A DNA stretch of 36,878 nucleotides from Pseudobdellovibrionaceae bacterium (GCA_023250715.1 JAHFAF010000015.1:1-36878), one strand, 5' to 3'. Counted from the first letter of the stretch, positions 26,531 to 36,419 are shown. The notes: generated from the sequence alone by a model not told the origin. Numbers and translations are program-made.

Positions 26531-27187
26531 TTAGAGATACCCGGTGCGAACGAGTACATCGAAGATCAGATCAAATAGGTAATTCTCATTCTTTTCGGTG
26601 AGGTACCTGCTGTAATCAGGAAGGTAAATCTTTTGAGCGCTAGGTGGCGCTTTCAGACCGCATTGAGAAGGGGAATTCAAGATCTTTTCCGCGCCTCTTT
26701 TCCAGTCCGAGATTCCACAGACGTGTTTGTCATTCATCAAATGGGAAGCAAACGCCGAGTGCGGAACGAGGCCAACGTTCGCGAGTTCGTGGGAGCCCGT
26801 CGTGTGAAGCCGAAACTCAAAAATCGGATTCTCGCATTCCTGTGATCCATAGAGGACGAGGTGAAGGCTGGTATCTGAACCACTGATTTGTTCGGCGAGC
26901 TCGATGGATCCCTCTAGGTTTTCTCCGAACATTGTCGTGATAAAGTAATCGTCGAGGCTTTTGCGGACTTTCTCGATGTTAAGATTGCCCTTTGAAAAGT
27001 TAGTGCAACTTATGCGCGAGGGTGTTTCCGCTTCTTCATCCGACTTTGGGTCGTCTTGGTCTGCGGCTCCTTCATTGAGGATTGTGGCCTTTCCCGTTGG
27101 GTCATGCGGGGGGCCTGCGGGAAGCTCTACCTTCGAACTACATCCGGAAAAAAAGACTAAAAATAGAGTTAAAAGGATCTTTTTCAT
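26531..27187 (-). CDS. Lipoprotein, paralogue of the upstream neighbour
   Basis: Start at internal Met: MKKILLTLFLVFFSGCSSK lipobox (FSGC). C-terminal VCGISDWKRGAEKILNSPSQC. Confidence 0.7.
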   Translation of the reverse strand: MKKILLTLFLVFFSGCSSKVELPAGPPHDPTGKATILNEGAADQDDPKSDEEAETPSRISCTNFSKGNLNIEKVRKSLDDYFITTMFGENLEGSIELAEQISGSDTSLHLVLYGSQECENPIFEFRLHTTGSHELANVGLVPHSAFASHLMNDKHVCGISDWKRGAEKILNSPSQCGLKAPPSAQKIYLPDYSRYLTEKNENYLFDLIFDVLVRTGYL

Positions 27188-27831
27188 AAGCGCACCCACG
27201 TTGGGGCATCCGGAAACTCTGTGGGTCTAGTCTCGGGAGAAGTTGCATCCGTTTCCGACCCTGCGCGACCAATTTTGCCTAGGAAAAAGTTATTTTCTAC
27301 AATCTGAAAGATATTGAAGCTCTCTACCATTAGATTTTCGGTGAGAGGGCTTTGGCAGCTAGTGGGACTGACCGTTTTTGATTTCCCGACACTCCAATTT
27401 GAAAAGCCACAGGCTTTACTCTTATTTAGGTTTATCGCTATGGCAGAATCCAGTGGGACAATTCGGAGTGCCGTGATTTCCGTGTCGAAAGTCTCTCTCT
27501 CTCCCGCGATTCCAAGCGCAAAAGCCCCCTTGCTTTCGACTCGAAGGATCGCGGAATCACTATTTCCGGAGGGGGTGGAGGGACAACCACTTTCAAACAA
27601 AGTGGAGTCCAAATAGAAATTGGAGCCCACGAATTCAATTTCAGTCATTAAGGGGGTTCCGCCGTTCTCCTTGCAGTTCCACCATTTCCCCTCTGCGTGG
27701 GTCGCGGGGCCGGATCCTTCACGTTTCCAATCGGTGACACCAAATAGTTCTGGCGGATTTTCAGAGGGCTTTGCACATCCAGCAAAAGCAAGGCAAAGCA
27801 CCATAAAGAATCGAGTGGAGAGAGGAGGCAT
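27184..27831 (-). CDS. Lipoprotein, paralogue of the downstream neighbour
   Basis: Likely start MPPLSTRFFMVLCLAFAGCAKPS with lipobox AFAGC. C-terminal ACGFSNWSVGKSKTVSPTSC. Confidence 0.7.
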   Translation of the reverse strand: MPPLSTRFFMVLCLAFAGCAKPSENPPELFGVTDWKREGSGPATHAEGKWWNCKENGGTPLMTEIEFVGSNFYLDSTLFESGCPSTPSGNSDSAILRVESKGAFALGIAGERETFDTEITALRIVPLDSAIAINLNKSKACGFSNWSVGKSKTVSPTSCQSPLTENLMVESFNIFQIVENNFFLGKIGRAGSETDATSPETRPTEFPDAPTWVRL

Positions 27832-28088
27832 CCGGGGTACGGAATTGCAAAGCGTAGACCATTTGAATACAGGCACGGGACGTTGCTTAAAATCCTGCAC
27901 TGCTGTTGACGCTTTGGACGTCGATTTTTGCCAAACCTCGATTCAGTCTCGTAAGATATCGAACATATTATATAAAATACCGTAACCATAGTTTGTTCGG
28001 TTCCGGCGGAGGTCACACCACTAACTATTGATAAGAATTGTTCCTAACCTTCCCCCTCAAGCTGTGGGTAGCCCGTTACCCTTTAGTA

Positions 28089-29453
28089 ATGAAAACCCTT
28101 CTCCTGCTTTCCCTCTGGACTACACTTACTTACGCTCAACTCATCCGCATTCCGATTGAGGCGAAAGAATCGCTTCGCCGGGAGCGGATTGACTTCAACC
28201 CCGATCATTTTCATCACCCGCACTACCTAGTTGGATACGTGGAAAAGGCAGAGTTGAGCCGGATGTCCTCTTCCTTAAGGAAGCAGGTTTTTCTTTTGGA
28301 TGGAAAACAGTGGGCGATTGGAGCTTATGACAGGGAGACTTTTGAAAAACACGAGCTCAAGACAAAAGACTTCTATGAGGGGTACCACGATTATGCAGCC
28401 CTCACTTCAGAACTGAAACGGCTTGTTGAACTTTATCCCAAATTGATCACGCTCAAAACCGCAGGCCAGAGCGTTCAGGGCAGGGAGCTTTGGTATGTGA
28501 TCGTCACCGAGGGGGTCGATCCCCTGGGAGCAAAACCGAAATTTATATACCATGCGAATATGCACGGCGATGAAGTTGTGGGCCGCGAGCTCATGATCTA
28601 TTTGCTCAGACACCTTACGCAACAATATGGGCGAGACCCAATCGTCACGCAGATTTTGAAAAATGCGCAGGTGTACGTCATGCCCTCGATGAATCCAGAT
28701 GGTTTCGAGCTCCGTACGCGCGAAAATGCCCACGGGCGAGATCTCAACCGCAATTTCCCCGATCGCTTTGACTCTCCCTCTGACACACCGAGCGGACGCG
28801 AGATTGAAGTCCAGCGGATGATGCAGCTTGCGAAGGAAAACCATTTTGTCTTCGGTATGAATTGGCATGGAGGGGAAATTTGTTTCAACCTGCCTTGGGG
28901 AAATATTTCCAATCATGATGAAAAGAACAAACACGGAGACGACAGCTTTTTCGCGCCGATCGGTCGCGAATACACGAGCTTCAACTCTACAATGTACCAA
29001 AACGACCACGACAATTTCGATCACGGCCTCACTTATGGCTATGAATGGTATCCCGTGAACGGTGGAATTAATGATTGGTACAATTTCTACCGACGGTCGC
29101 TCCACGCCGTCGTCGAATTGTCTTTTACGAAGTGGCCTCAGGCGAGCACACTCAATACTTACTGGGATTCTAACCGAGACGCGATGATCACTTACCTGTG
29201 GAGAGGGATGCGTGGCGTACATTTGGAGTTAAAGGATACCCTAGGAAATCTCATCGCAACTCCGACGATTACCGTAGCTGCGTTACCTAAGCGGCCTCTT
29301 ACCTTCGATGGCGGCACCCTCCACCGCTTGACCGGGGATGGAAGGCAAACCGTCACGATCAGCGCGCCGGGCTTTCAATCTAAAACTATCGAGGTCGATG
29401 CAAATTACTTCGACGGAACGTTCGTTGGGGTTACACTAGACAAGAATGGATGA
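28089..29453 (+). CDS. Secreted M14-family zinc carboxypeptidase
   Basis: Signal peptide MKTLLLLSLWTTLTYAQ. YHANMHGDEVVGRELMIYLLRHL (HxxE), GRDLNRNFPDRF, MNWHGGE, AVVELSFTKWP; C-terminal beta-sandwich-like tail. Confidence 0.92.
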   Translation: MKTLLLLSLWTTLTYAQLIRIPIEAKESLRRERIDFNPDHFHHPHYLVGYVEKAELSRMSSSLRKQVFLLDGKQWAIGAYDRETFEKHELKTKDFYEGYHDYAALTSELKRLVELYPKLITLKTAGQSVQGRELWYVIVTEGVDPLGAKPKFIYHANMHGDEVVGRELMIYLLRHLTQQYGRDPIVTQILKNAQVYVMPSMNPDGFELRTRENAHGRDLNRNFPDRFDSPSDTPSGREIEVQRMMQLAKENHFVFGMNWHGGEICFNLPWGNISNHDEKNKHGDDSFFAPIGREYTSFNSTMYQNDHDNFDHGLTYGYEWYPVNGGINDWYNFYRRSLHAVVELSFTKWPQASTLNTYWDSNRDAMITYLWRGMRGVHLELKDTLGNLIATPTITVAALPKRPLTFDGGTLHRLTGDGRQTVTISAPGFQSKTIEVDANYFDGTFVGVTLDKNG

Positions 29454-29697
29454 GAAGCCGCATCAAAAGCCCAAAATTATCGATAGCATCTGGACCTTCC
29501 TTGTAGCCACTGCTTTTTTGGGGCCGCTCGCTCTTCCGCTTCTATGGCGAAACCCGCGATTAAAGAGTAGTACGAAAATACTAGGGACGCTTTTTGTAGC
29601 GGGGCTAACCCTGTGGCTAATCCTAGTTGGAAAAGGAATGATCGAAGAGATTATGGAGCAGGCCAAAGAACTCCAAGAGCTTCAGCAGATTCAATAG
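29446..29697 (+). CDS. Small membrane protein, 83 aa
   Basis: Overlaps the M14 gene by 8 nt; two hydrophobic segments (SIWTFLVATAFLGPLALPLLW; TLFVAGLTLWLILVGKGMI). Confidence 0.65.
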   Translation: MDEKPHQKPKIIDSIWTFLVATAFLGPLALPLLWRNPRLKSSTKILGTLFVAGLTLWLILVGKGMIEEIMEQAKELQELQQIQ

Positions 29698-29745
29698 TGC
29701 TTCGCAGTATTTGCGAGCGTCAGCGAAGCAATCTCATTGTGCGAG

Positions 29746-30717
29746 CTAGTTCAATCGAATAGGCGCAATTTTCGCCGTTCTCATCCGGTACTCAAGAAGT
29801 GCGTCGCCTATCTTGGGATCTTGCGCCCAGCTTCCGCCCGAAAAGAAGGAATAGCACGGAGAGTCCGTGTGCTTTTTCGGATCTAGCGCATTCGCTTCTG
29901 CTTTCGGTCGATAGTAACGGACCTTCGCAATGCCATACGACTCATAGATTCGGTAAACCTCATCATAGGACATATAAAGGTACGGGCTCACACGGTAGCC
30001 ATTTTTTGTAAAGACCAGTTTCTTACTCGGGTCCTTCCGATCGGCCCCGAGATAGGTGAAGGCGTGGATGGGAACTCCATAGTAATCGTCGAAGCTCACC
30101 ATGTCCCCCCACAGTTCCAGCTTTTCGATCGAATCGAAGTAGGTGCGCTGGTGGCAGAGCAACTCTTGCGGCCCCATGTAACGGGCGTCCGTAAAATCTG
30201 AGAAAATCGAAGCCATCGAAGTGTGGTAGCAATTGGGGCCATCGAATTGGCTCCATTTTTTCGCCCATTTCAATGCGTATGCGGAGAGAAGCTGCTCCGC
30301 CCAAACACTCACCGGCAGTGTTTCAAAGGGGATTGCCAAACGCACCATCGCGGGCTCGATCTTCAGGTCATTCAATTTTGTCCCGACCCAAACGCTGTAA
30401 CTAGAGTTCGTTTCGCCGTTGTAATAGATGGATAATCCCTTCACCAAGGAGTTTTGATCCGCTAAGGGCAATTCTGAAAATTTTTGCTTGCTGATTTCGA
30501 TTTGCGAGATGATTCCATTTTTCTCAATCGGCGCTTGAAGATGATAGTTGTCCCAGGAGCCCGATTCGATAGCGCCTCGAACATCTTCCGAGTTCGCACC
30601 CTGCGTATCGACGACAACTGCAGCGTTTAGCAAAGCAGGCAAAAGAAAAAGAACCACCCCAAATCGCATACATCCCCCATGTGCTTCCAACTTCTCGAAT
30701 GGGCAGGGCATAGTCAA
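29746..30717 (-). CDS. Secreted putative cysteine-peptidase-like protein
   Basis: Signal peptide within MRFGVVLFLLPALLNAA. FDGPNCYHTSMASIF followed by VSFDDYYGVPIHAFTYLG, a Cys...His arrangement like NlpC/P60 or papain-fold enzymes. Confidence 0.55.
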   Translation of the reverse strand: MTMPCPFEKLEAHGGCMRFGVVLFLLPALLNAAVVVDTQGANSEDVRGAIESGSWDNYHLQAPIEKNGIISQIEISKQKFSELPLADQNSLVKGLSIYYNGETNSSYSVWVGTKLNDLKIEPAMVRLAIPFETLPVSVWAEQLLSAYALKWAKKWSQFDGPNCYHTSMASIFSDFTDARYMGPQELLCHQRTYFDSIEKLELWGDMVSFDDYYGVPIHAFTYLGADRKDPSKKLVFTKNGYRVSPYLYMSYDEVYRIYESYGIAKVRYYRPKAEANALDPKKHTDSPCYSFFSGGSWAQDPKIGDALLEYRMRTAKIAPIRLN

Positions 30718-30739
30718 GCCATGCTAAACTTAAAAAAGT

Positions 30740-31420
30740 ATGAATTTTCCCCTGATCCTGTTGCTCGTTGCGTCATCCTTATCGGCAAAACCACTGGAGG
30801 TAATCCGCACGATTCCCCACACTGGCTATTCCGAAGGGCTCGATTACTCGGAAGGCTTTCTCTGGCATGCGTTACCGAAAGAAATTTTGAAAATTGATCC
30901 CAAGGACGGCTCCATCGTGGCGCGCTTCAAGCCGGGCTCGGAGTACAGCGAGAGTCTCAAATGGTGGAATGGAAAGCTCTACAACTTGAGTTTTTCCGAC
31001 AATGGTATCTACGTGGCGAAGGTCGCCAACGGACAATTGCCCTTCGAGCGAAAAGGAGAAGCCCCGGAAAAGCATGCATGGGGAGCTGAAGTGATTGGCT
31101 CGCATTTGGTTGTTACCGGAGACTTCAGCAAAAAACTTTACTTTCTCGACGAGAGTTTGAAATTAGTGAAAACGCTCGAGACTGAGGCGAAGGACATCGA
31201 GGATCTTGCCTATGACGGAAAATATATATGGGCTTCCAGCTTCACCGACCCAAAAGGAAAAATTTTTCGCATTGATCCGAAAACAGGAAAAGCAGGTCCT
31301 TTTTATGAGCTCCCCCACCCTGAAGAGTGCCCCATCATCGACGGCCTAACCTTTGACGGAAAAAACTTCTGGCTTACCGGAAAAAACTGCCTGTCGATCT
31401 ACTACATCAAAAAGCCCTAG
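30740..31420 (+). CDS. Exported beta-propeller protein (glutamine cyclotransferase/SMP-30-like)
   Basis: MNFPLILLLVASSLSAKP; GLDYSEGFLWHALPKEILKIDPKDGSIVARF, IEDLAYDGKYIWASSFTDPKGKIFRIDPKTGKAG, GLTFDGKNFWLTG propeller repeats. Confidence 0.65.
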   Translation: MNFPLILLLVASSLSAKPLEVIRTIPHTGYSEGLDYSEGFLWHALPKEILKIDPKDGSIVARFKPGSEYSESLKWWNGKLYNLSFSDNGIYVAKVANGQLPFERKGEAPEKHAWGAEVIGSHLVVTGDFSKKLYFLDESLKLVKTLETEAKDIEDLAYDGKYIWASSFTDPKGKIFRIDPKTGKAGPFYELPHPEECPIIDGLTFDGKNFWLTGKNCLSIYYIKKP

Positions 31421-31995
31421 GGATTTTCTGTTTGGGTAAGGCTCGTTAGCCTTCGGCGAATCTCACCGGTAGAAGCCTCGGAATCGGTGTGCCCGTCGAG
31501 CTTTCCGTCCGGCCCGATGACGTAAAGCAGACGGGAGTGATTCAGCCGTTCTGTGACAAGGGCGGCGTCCCCGTGAACGAAGAGCGAATAGAATTTGTAG
31601 ATCTCGCTCCACTCTCCTGTCACGCCCTTGAAGGGCCCCTTGTAGCGACTCAAGAACTTGCGTAACTTCTCAGGCTTATCGCGCTTGGAGTCTATTGATA
31701 CAAAAATGACTTGAAAGGGTATACGAGGCGGCTCTTCTATTAACGCTTTTTCGAGGGCCTTCATGCCTATGGGGCAAATATCGGAGCATTGAGTGAACCC
31801 AAAGAACAGAATGGAATGCTTGTCTTTGAAAAACTTTCCGTCAATCTTGTGTCCCTGTTCGTCGATGAGTCGAATGTGATCTGTATGGGTGGAAACATCG
31901 ACTCTCTTTTCGCCCTCGAGCATTTTGGAATGCGCGAAGAGAGGGGGAGGGCTTTCAACTAGCGCCAGGATAAGACCGATCAAAAATTGTTTCAT
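31417..31995 (-). CDS. SCO1/SenC-family copper chaperone-like thioredoxin-fold protein
   Basis: HSILFFGFTQCSDICPIGMKALEKAL (CxxxCP), VIFVSIDSKRDKPEKLRKFLSRY, NHSRLLYVIGPDGKL. Confidence 0.88.
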   Translation of the reverse strand: MKQFLIGLILALVESPPPLFAHSKMLEGEKRVDVSTHTDHIRLIDEQGHKIDGKFFKDKHSILFFGFTQCSDICPIGMKALEKALIEEPPRIPFQVIFVSIDSKRDKPEKLRKFLSRYKGPFKGVTGEWSEIYKFYSLFVHGDAALVTERLNHSRLLYVIGPDGKLDGHTDSEASTGEIRRRLTSLTQTENP

Positions 31996-34631
31996 TGGAC
32001 ACTTCCAAGGTTTTGAGTTTCAAACGTTTGAAAATCGGTGAAGAAGCCTTCGAGCGAGTCATTGCTAAAAGCAACATCGTCGATGCTAACTCCCGTGCAC
32101 GGGATCTTCACCTGATCGTCGCGGTAGCACTCGATATCGTTTTTTCCGACACTCGTTTCAAATACAAACCGGTACCGTACGGTGGTGCCCATCACAATCG
32201 GATCATCGGAGCAGGTGCATTTCGTACCCGTGCCTTTGATAAGACAAGAGTTCGCGTCGACGGTGGTACACGCGGCTTGATCCGCGGGGCTTAGGGCGCT
32301 CGGCGTCCGGCAACATTGGTCCGCATTCTGCACGGCGGTTGCGTTGTTATAATCTTGATAAAACTCGGTGTCCCACTCCCGGCACTCCCCGTCCCAGTCG
32401 GTGCTATTCGTGTCTCTCGCTCCTACGCCGTCAAAACCCACAATCCAATTTCCGGAGGCGTCCTTTTTAAGGAAGTCGTAGTTATAAACGCCATTCTTAT
32501 ATGCAGTTTGAGTCTTTCTCCAGCCTGACTTCCAGAAATCGGTGTTGCGACACGGGCGTTTTGGCGTCGCTGAGCTCGAGTCCCAGGGATATTTGTAGTT
32601 ATCGATGTAGGACTGCAAATGACCATCATCAAAAGGGTGAAGATGGTTATGGTACCAGACGCCGATTCTGCCTCGATGATCGTAGTCGCGGTTCCAGTAC
32701 GCTTCGGTCCAAGTTGCGCCGTTGTCGGTGGAGTACTGATGATAGATTCTTGTCGTCGGAGTTCCGAAGTGAAGGGCGTCCACCTTTCCGTCTTTGCTGC
32801 GCTCTACCGCCGAATATTGCTGCCAGTGAATGTGCGTCCAGTGATCGTACTGTGGCCATAGGCCCTGTGAGGTCCAATCCGTCCAAGGAGCAACAGGGCA
32901 ATCTGATTCCCAAACGATGAGGCAGCGTGGATTGATGTATGTCCACTCTACGGGCGCAAGTGGGTCATTCCAACTTAACGGGTCGTTCGGATCCATCGTA
33001 TTTTGATACGAACTGGCGCAGGAATTGGTTGCCGTAGTTTTCACCATTCTCGACCATAAAATGTCGCGCGGCACGCTTAGAGAGGCGGCAAGCCAAGTGT
33101 CGGCGTTCACGGTTTGGTTTGAATTGATGGGAAGGTTGCTCAAAGTAAAAGCGGGGCTAGTTAATGTCTTTCGCACCAATCCCTGGGGAGTATTGTCCGG
33201 ATAACTCGCTTTCCAAAAATTTCCTCCCGACCAATTGTTATCCCAGGTACAGCTATTCACCGGGTCGGGGCTCGTAATGTTATCCCGGTTCGTGAGCCAA
33301 TGATTAAAATTGCCTAAAGGGGAGGGTGTGAACTGGTTGGTGAGCTCCCAGCCGTCGGGTTTCCAGCCCATGGTGTTCGACATCGGGCTGTATTGGGTGG
33401 AGAGATTGATATCGTCGATATAAAAGGGATCTCCCGCCGCTTGAAGGGCGTTATACTGGTTTTCCGTATCCACCACCGTCTCGGACATTTCCAGTGTGAC
33501 TCGATAGATGGGACGTTCGCAATAAGCCCCCTGGCCGTCGGGCCGTCTGCAATCCGAACTATAAGTGGCAAGAGAAGGAGAATTCACTGTAATGCCGTAG
33601 AAGGAGGAAGTCCCCGTCTGATTCGTGTACCAGTTTAAGGGAATTCCCACCTGTGTTCCCAGCTTATCGTACGCCCTAAAGCGAAAGGCGCGCCGAATGG
33701 AACTGCCGCCGGGGCCGGACCCATTAGCGATTCTTAAGCCCACCGTTCGAATCGTATTGGAGGGGAAGACCATCTCAAGCGTTTCTCTGGGTCTCAGAAA
33801 TGTCGCGGTCGCATATCCCAATAGAGATTTCTTGAGCTGCCCGCTTGAACCGGAAGAGACCGAAAATTTCACTTTGTCCGAATAGCTCGAGGTGAGTAGG
33901 TTCACTTCGAGTGGGTCATTGAAATTTATTTGGGTCGGGCTGAGAACTTCGTCCGGAGTGCTGAGGGCGTAGGGAATTTTGTCCTCCTTCGTCCATTCCC
34001 GAACCCACTGCGGGGTGAGTGGAAAGCCAAGAGCATTGAGTAGCGTGGCTACGTTGTACATCATGATCCCACCGGAAATACGCTGCTCGAAATCCTGTTC
34101 GATATTCGTCACGATTTGGCTCAGTTTGTTTTGATCCAGACTCAGAGGCGTGCTGAAAGGCTTTGCGCTCACCAACTGCGCCATGGCGAGTAAGGAATTG
34201 CGGACATTTAACGTCGGCTTAACGGTACCTCCACTTGTAAAGCCCGTGGGAAGACAATGGACGAGACGCGTTTTATCCGCATTCGCGGCAATACAGTACC
34301 CAAAAGCATTCGAGGGGACGATCACGGAAAAAGATCCATTCGGATTCACTTTCGCTGGATATCGAAAATGATCTTGTGTCGGGTCCAGGGGGACTGCGTT
34401 TACGGTAAATATTTTGTCGAAGTTCAATGTTGTCGGGGAGACGGCTGGATATTTCATGGGCCTATTTCCCCCGCACGAGCCTCCCGGAGGTTGCGGTTCC
34501 TGGCGCACCATATTGGGAAAGAGATTTCTCGGGTTCACTTTCGCGGGAAGTTGAATCACCCCCTGCACTAGGGTTGTCCCGGCAAAGGCTGGCAGACAAG
34601 TGATTAGCCACATGGAATGTATGAGTTTCAT
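31992..34631 (-). CDS. Large secreted protein (879 aa), Trp/Asn-rich with jelly-roll-like segments
   Basis: Signal peptide MKLIHSMWLITCLPAFAGTT; repeated FYIDDINLS / VSIDDVAFSNDS motifs as in carbohydrate-binding or MAM-like beta-sandwiches. Stop overlaps the SCO1 start by 4 nt. Confidence 0.65.
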   Translation of the reverse strand: MKLIHSMWLITCLPAFAGTTLVQGVIQLPAKVNPRNLFPNMVRQEPQPPGGSCGGNRPMKYPAVSPTTLNFDKIFTVNAVPLDPTQDHFRYPAKVNPNGSFSVIVPSNAFGYCIAANADKTRLVHCLPTGFTSGGTVKPTLNVRNSLLAMAQLVSAKPFSTPLSLDQNKLSQIVTNIEQDFEQRISGGIMMYNVATLLNALGFPLTPQWVREWTKEDKIPYALSTPDEVLSPTQINFNDPLEVNLLTSSYSDKVKFSVSSGSSGQLKKSLLGYATATFLRPRETLEMVFPSNTIRTVGLRIANGSGPGGSSIRRAFRFRAYDKLGTQVGIPLNWYTNQTGTSSFYGITVNSPSLATYSSDCRRPDGQGAYCERPIYRVTLEMSETVVDTENQYNALQAAGDPFYIDDINLSTQYSPMSNTMGWKPDGWELTNQFTPSPLGNFNHWLTNRDNITSPDPVNSCTWDNNWSGGNFWKASYPDNTPQGLVRKTLTSPAFTLSNLPINSNQTVNADTWLAASLSVPRDILWSRMVKTTATNSCASSYQNTMDPNDPLSWNDPLAPVEWTYINPRCLIVWESDCPVAPWTDWTSQGLWPQYDHWTHIHWQQYSAVERSKDGKVDALHFGTPTTRIYHQYSTDNGATWTEAYWNRDYDHRGRIGVWYHNHLHPFDDGHLQSYIDNYKYPWDSSSATPKRPCRNTDFWKSGWRKTQTAYKNGVYNYDFLKKDASGNWIVGFDGVGARDTNSTDWDGECREWDTEFYQDYNNATAVQNADQCCRTPSALSPADQAACTTVDANSCLIKGTGTKCTCSDDPIVMGTTVRYRFVFETSVGKNDIECYRDDQVKIPCTGVSIDDVAFSNDSLEGFFTDFQTFETQNLGSVQ

Positions 34632-34643
34632 TTATTCTCCGAA

Positions 34644-36299
34644 TCAGTTTGTTACAGGGCTTAGGGTTACTCTTCCGCCAGTGGGAACCATCGGTTCGGG
34701 TAGGTAACCAAATTGACTTTTGTGGGAATGCTTCAAGCAATAGGGAACGGACTGATTGTAAACACTGCTGGATAGATACAATTCCAATTGTTGTTTTCCA
34801 GATTGGTTGGTTCCCCTCAGGGGAGCAATTGCGTGGGATTCCGCAATGTCCAATGCCAATTTGGATAGGATATTTCCGGAAAGATCGGTGACGACGAAAT
34901 AGGATTTCATCGGCCATTGATCCACAGAAATATTTTTCGGGCCCATGATCGAGGTCACGTCATAGCCCAAAAGAATTGTAAAAGTCAGCTTCGATGGAGA
35001 AACAAGAATGTTTGTCGAGATCTTTGCCGTCCGCGGAAGATCTTGAAAGGCAGGCAACTCATTTACCGCAAGCGAATTATAATCCTGTTCGACGACGATT
35101 TTCCCCGCTTGGCTGGGATCCATTACTTGAAGCTTGGGGGTTCCGATTCCGGCATAGACTAAGTTTTGCAGTGATCGGCTGACGGCCGGAGATTGGATCT
35201 GTACGCCAAGGCTTTGCCGCCACAGGATTTGCCCGGTACTGGTGGATAAGGCGTAAAAACCTCCCTTTGTATCGGTCACATAAATTTCTAATCCGTTCGG
35301 AGCAATTGTGGGTGCGGTACGAGACCCGTTCCCTCCAGGAATAAGGCCATCAAAGCTGCTAGCGACCGCGGCATTTTGAATTGCTCCCGACTGGGAGTAT
35401 TGAACATCCACCCTAAAAAGTTTCGTATCAAATGGAGCGGAGTTGGTTGGGTTCGCCATCATGGCGATAGCAAAGACATGAACGAGTAGAGGGTCCTTCG
35501 CATCCAGCATGATCGCAGGTGATGGAGAAATGGCTGATCCCTGAATTTGCCCCGGGCGGGCGGAGGTAAAGCCAATTAAGGGATCCGTGAAATAACCCCC
35601 ACTCGCGGTTTTACCGATGCACGATGCCTCCGTGGGACTAATACTAAAAGCTCCTCCCCCTGTATAGACTCCCGGTAAACTAAAAAATGACGTGAGGGGA
35701 GCCCCCGTTTGAGAATTATGAATACCGAACACTCCCGACGTGGTGATGCCTCCGACGTCTCCCGTGGGGGTAAGAAAAACTTCCGCATAGACCGCGCCGG
35801 AATTAGGTAAAGGTGTTTTCCAGCGTAACTTTCCATCCGAGGTCGCCGAATAGAGATTTTTGCAGTCATAAAAATAGATATTGTGATTTTCATCCAGCGT
35901 ATTGACGCTCAAGACAGAACAAGGATCGAGCTGGATACCGAATTTGGAGCTATCCCAAGCTAGCTGGCCCTTTGAGTGCCCATTTTCCGATCGGAGATAG
36001 TAGGCGTGTAGATTGGGATCGGAGGAGTTTTTGGAGAAGCCGTAGTAGACGATTCCAAGCGCATCGTCGATTACCGTGCCGGCGACTGCGTAATCTGTTT
36101 CCGTTTTACTCGTTACTTTGAAAGTGCTTGAAGGGTCGACGTCAATACTATCGGTTCGGTACGGGTCCTGGTGCGCCGTCGGAACTCCGCCGGAAAGGTA
36201 CGTCGGAAATCGCAAGGTGGACGTGAACTCATCCGCAGGGGATGGGGTCGCCAACATTAAGAAGGGGAGTCCGGCCACAAAGGCTTTAAGTGCTTGCAT
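34644..36299 (-). CDS. Secreted PQQ-like beta-propeller protein (551 aa)
   Basis: Signal peptide; blades KNLYSATSDGKLRWKTPLP, GGFYALSTSTGQILWRQSL, NLVYAGIGTPKLQVMDPSQAGKIV. Confidence 0.7.
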   Translation of the reverse strand: MQALKAFVAGLPFLMLATPSPADEFTSTLRFPTYLSGGVPTAHQDPYRTDSIDVDPSSTFKVTSKTETDYAVAGTVIDDALGIVYYGFSKNSSDPNLHAYYLRSENGHSKGQLAWDSSKFGIQLDPCSVLSVNTLDENHNIYFYDCKNLYSATSDGKLRWKTPLPNSGAVYAEVFLTPTGDVGGITTSGVFGIHNSQTGAPLTSFFSLPGVYTGGGAFSISPTEASCIGKTASGGYFTDPLIGFTSARPGQIQGSAISPSPAIMLDAKDPLLVHVFAIAMMANPTNSAPFDTKLFRVDVQYSQSGAIQNAAVASSFDGLIPGGNGSRTAPTIAPNGLEIYVTDTKGGFYALSTSTGQILWRQSLGVQIQSPAVSRSLQNLVYAGIGTPKLQVMDPSQAGKIVVEQDYNSLAVNELPAFQDLPRTAKISTNILVSPSKLTFTILLGYDVTSIMGPKNISVDQWPMKSYFVVTDLSGNILSKLALDIAESHAIAPLRGTNQSGKQQLELYLSSSVYNQSVPYCLKHSHKSQFGYLPEPMVPTGGRVTLSPVTN

Positions 36300-36363
36300 T
36301 TTATCCTCTTGAATCGAGGATAACGATCGAAAGTTGCAAGAGGGTTGCTCTTCTTACGGGTCA

Positions 36364-36400
36364 TAAAAAAAACCCACCGGAGGCTAAGCCCCCGGTGGGT
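36364..36400 (-). terminator. Intrinsic terminator for the minus-strand gene ending at 36420
   Basis: Stem ACCCACCGG/CCGGTGGGT (36372-36380 / 36392-36400) followed on the minus strand by TTTTTTTT. Confidence 0.88.
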
Positions 36401-36419
36401 GAGGTTGGATCCTCAATTC

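Noticed and set aside
28407-29222. 271-aa minus-strand ORF
   Set aside because: Antisense shadow of the M14 carboxypeptidase, whose catalytic motifs are clear on the plus strand.
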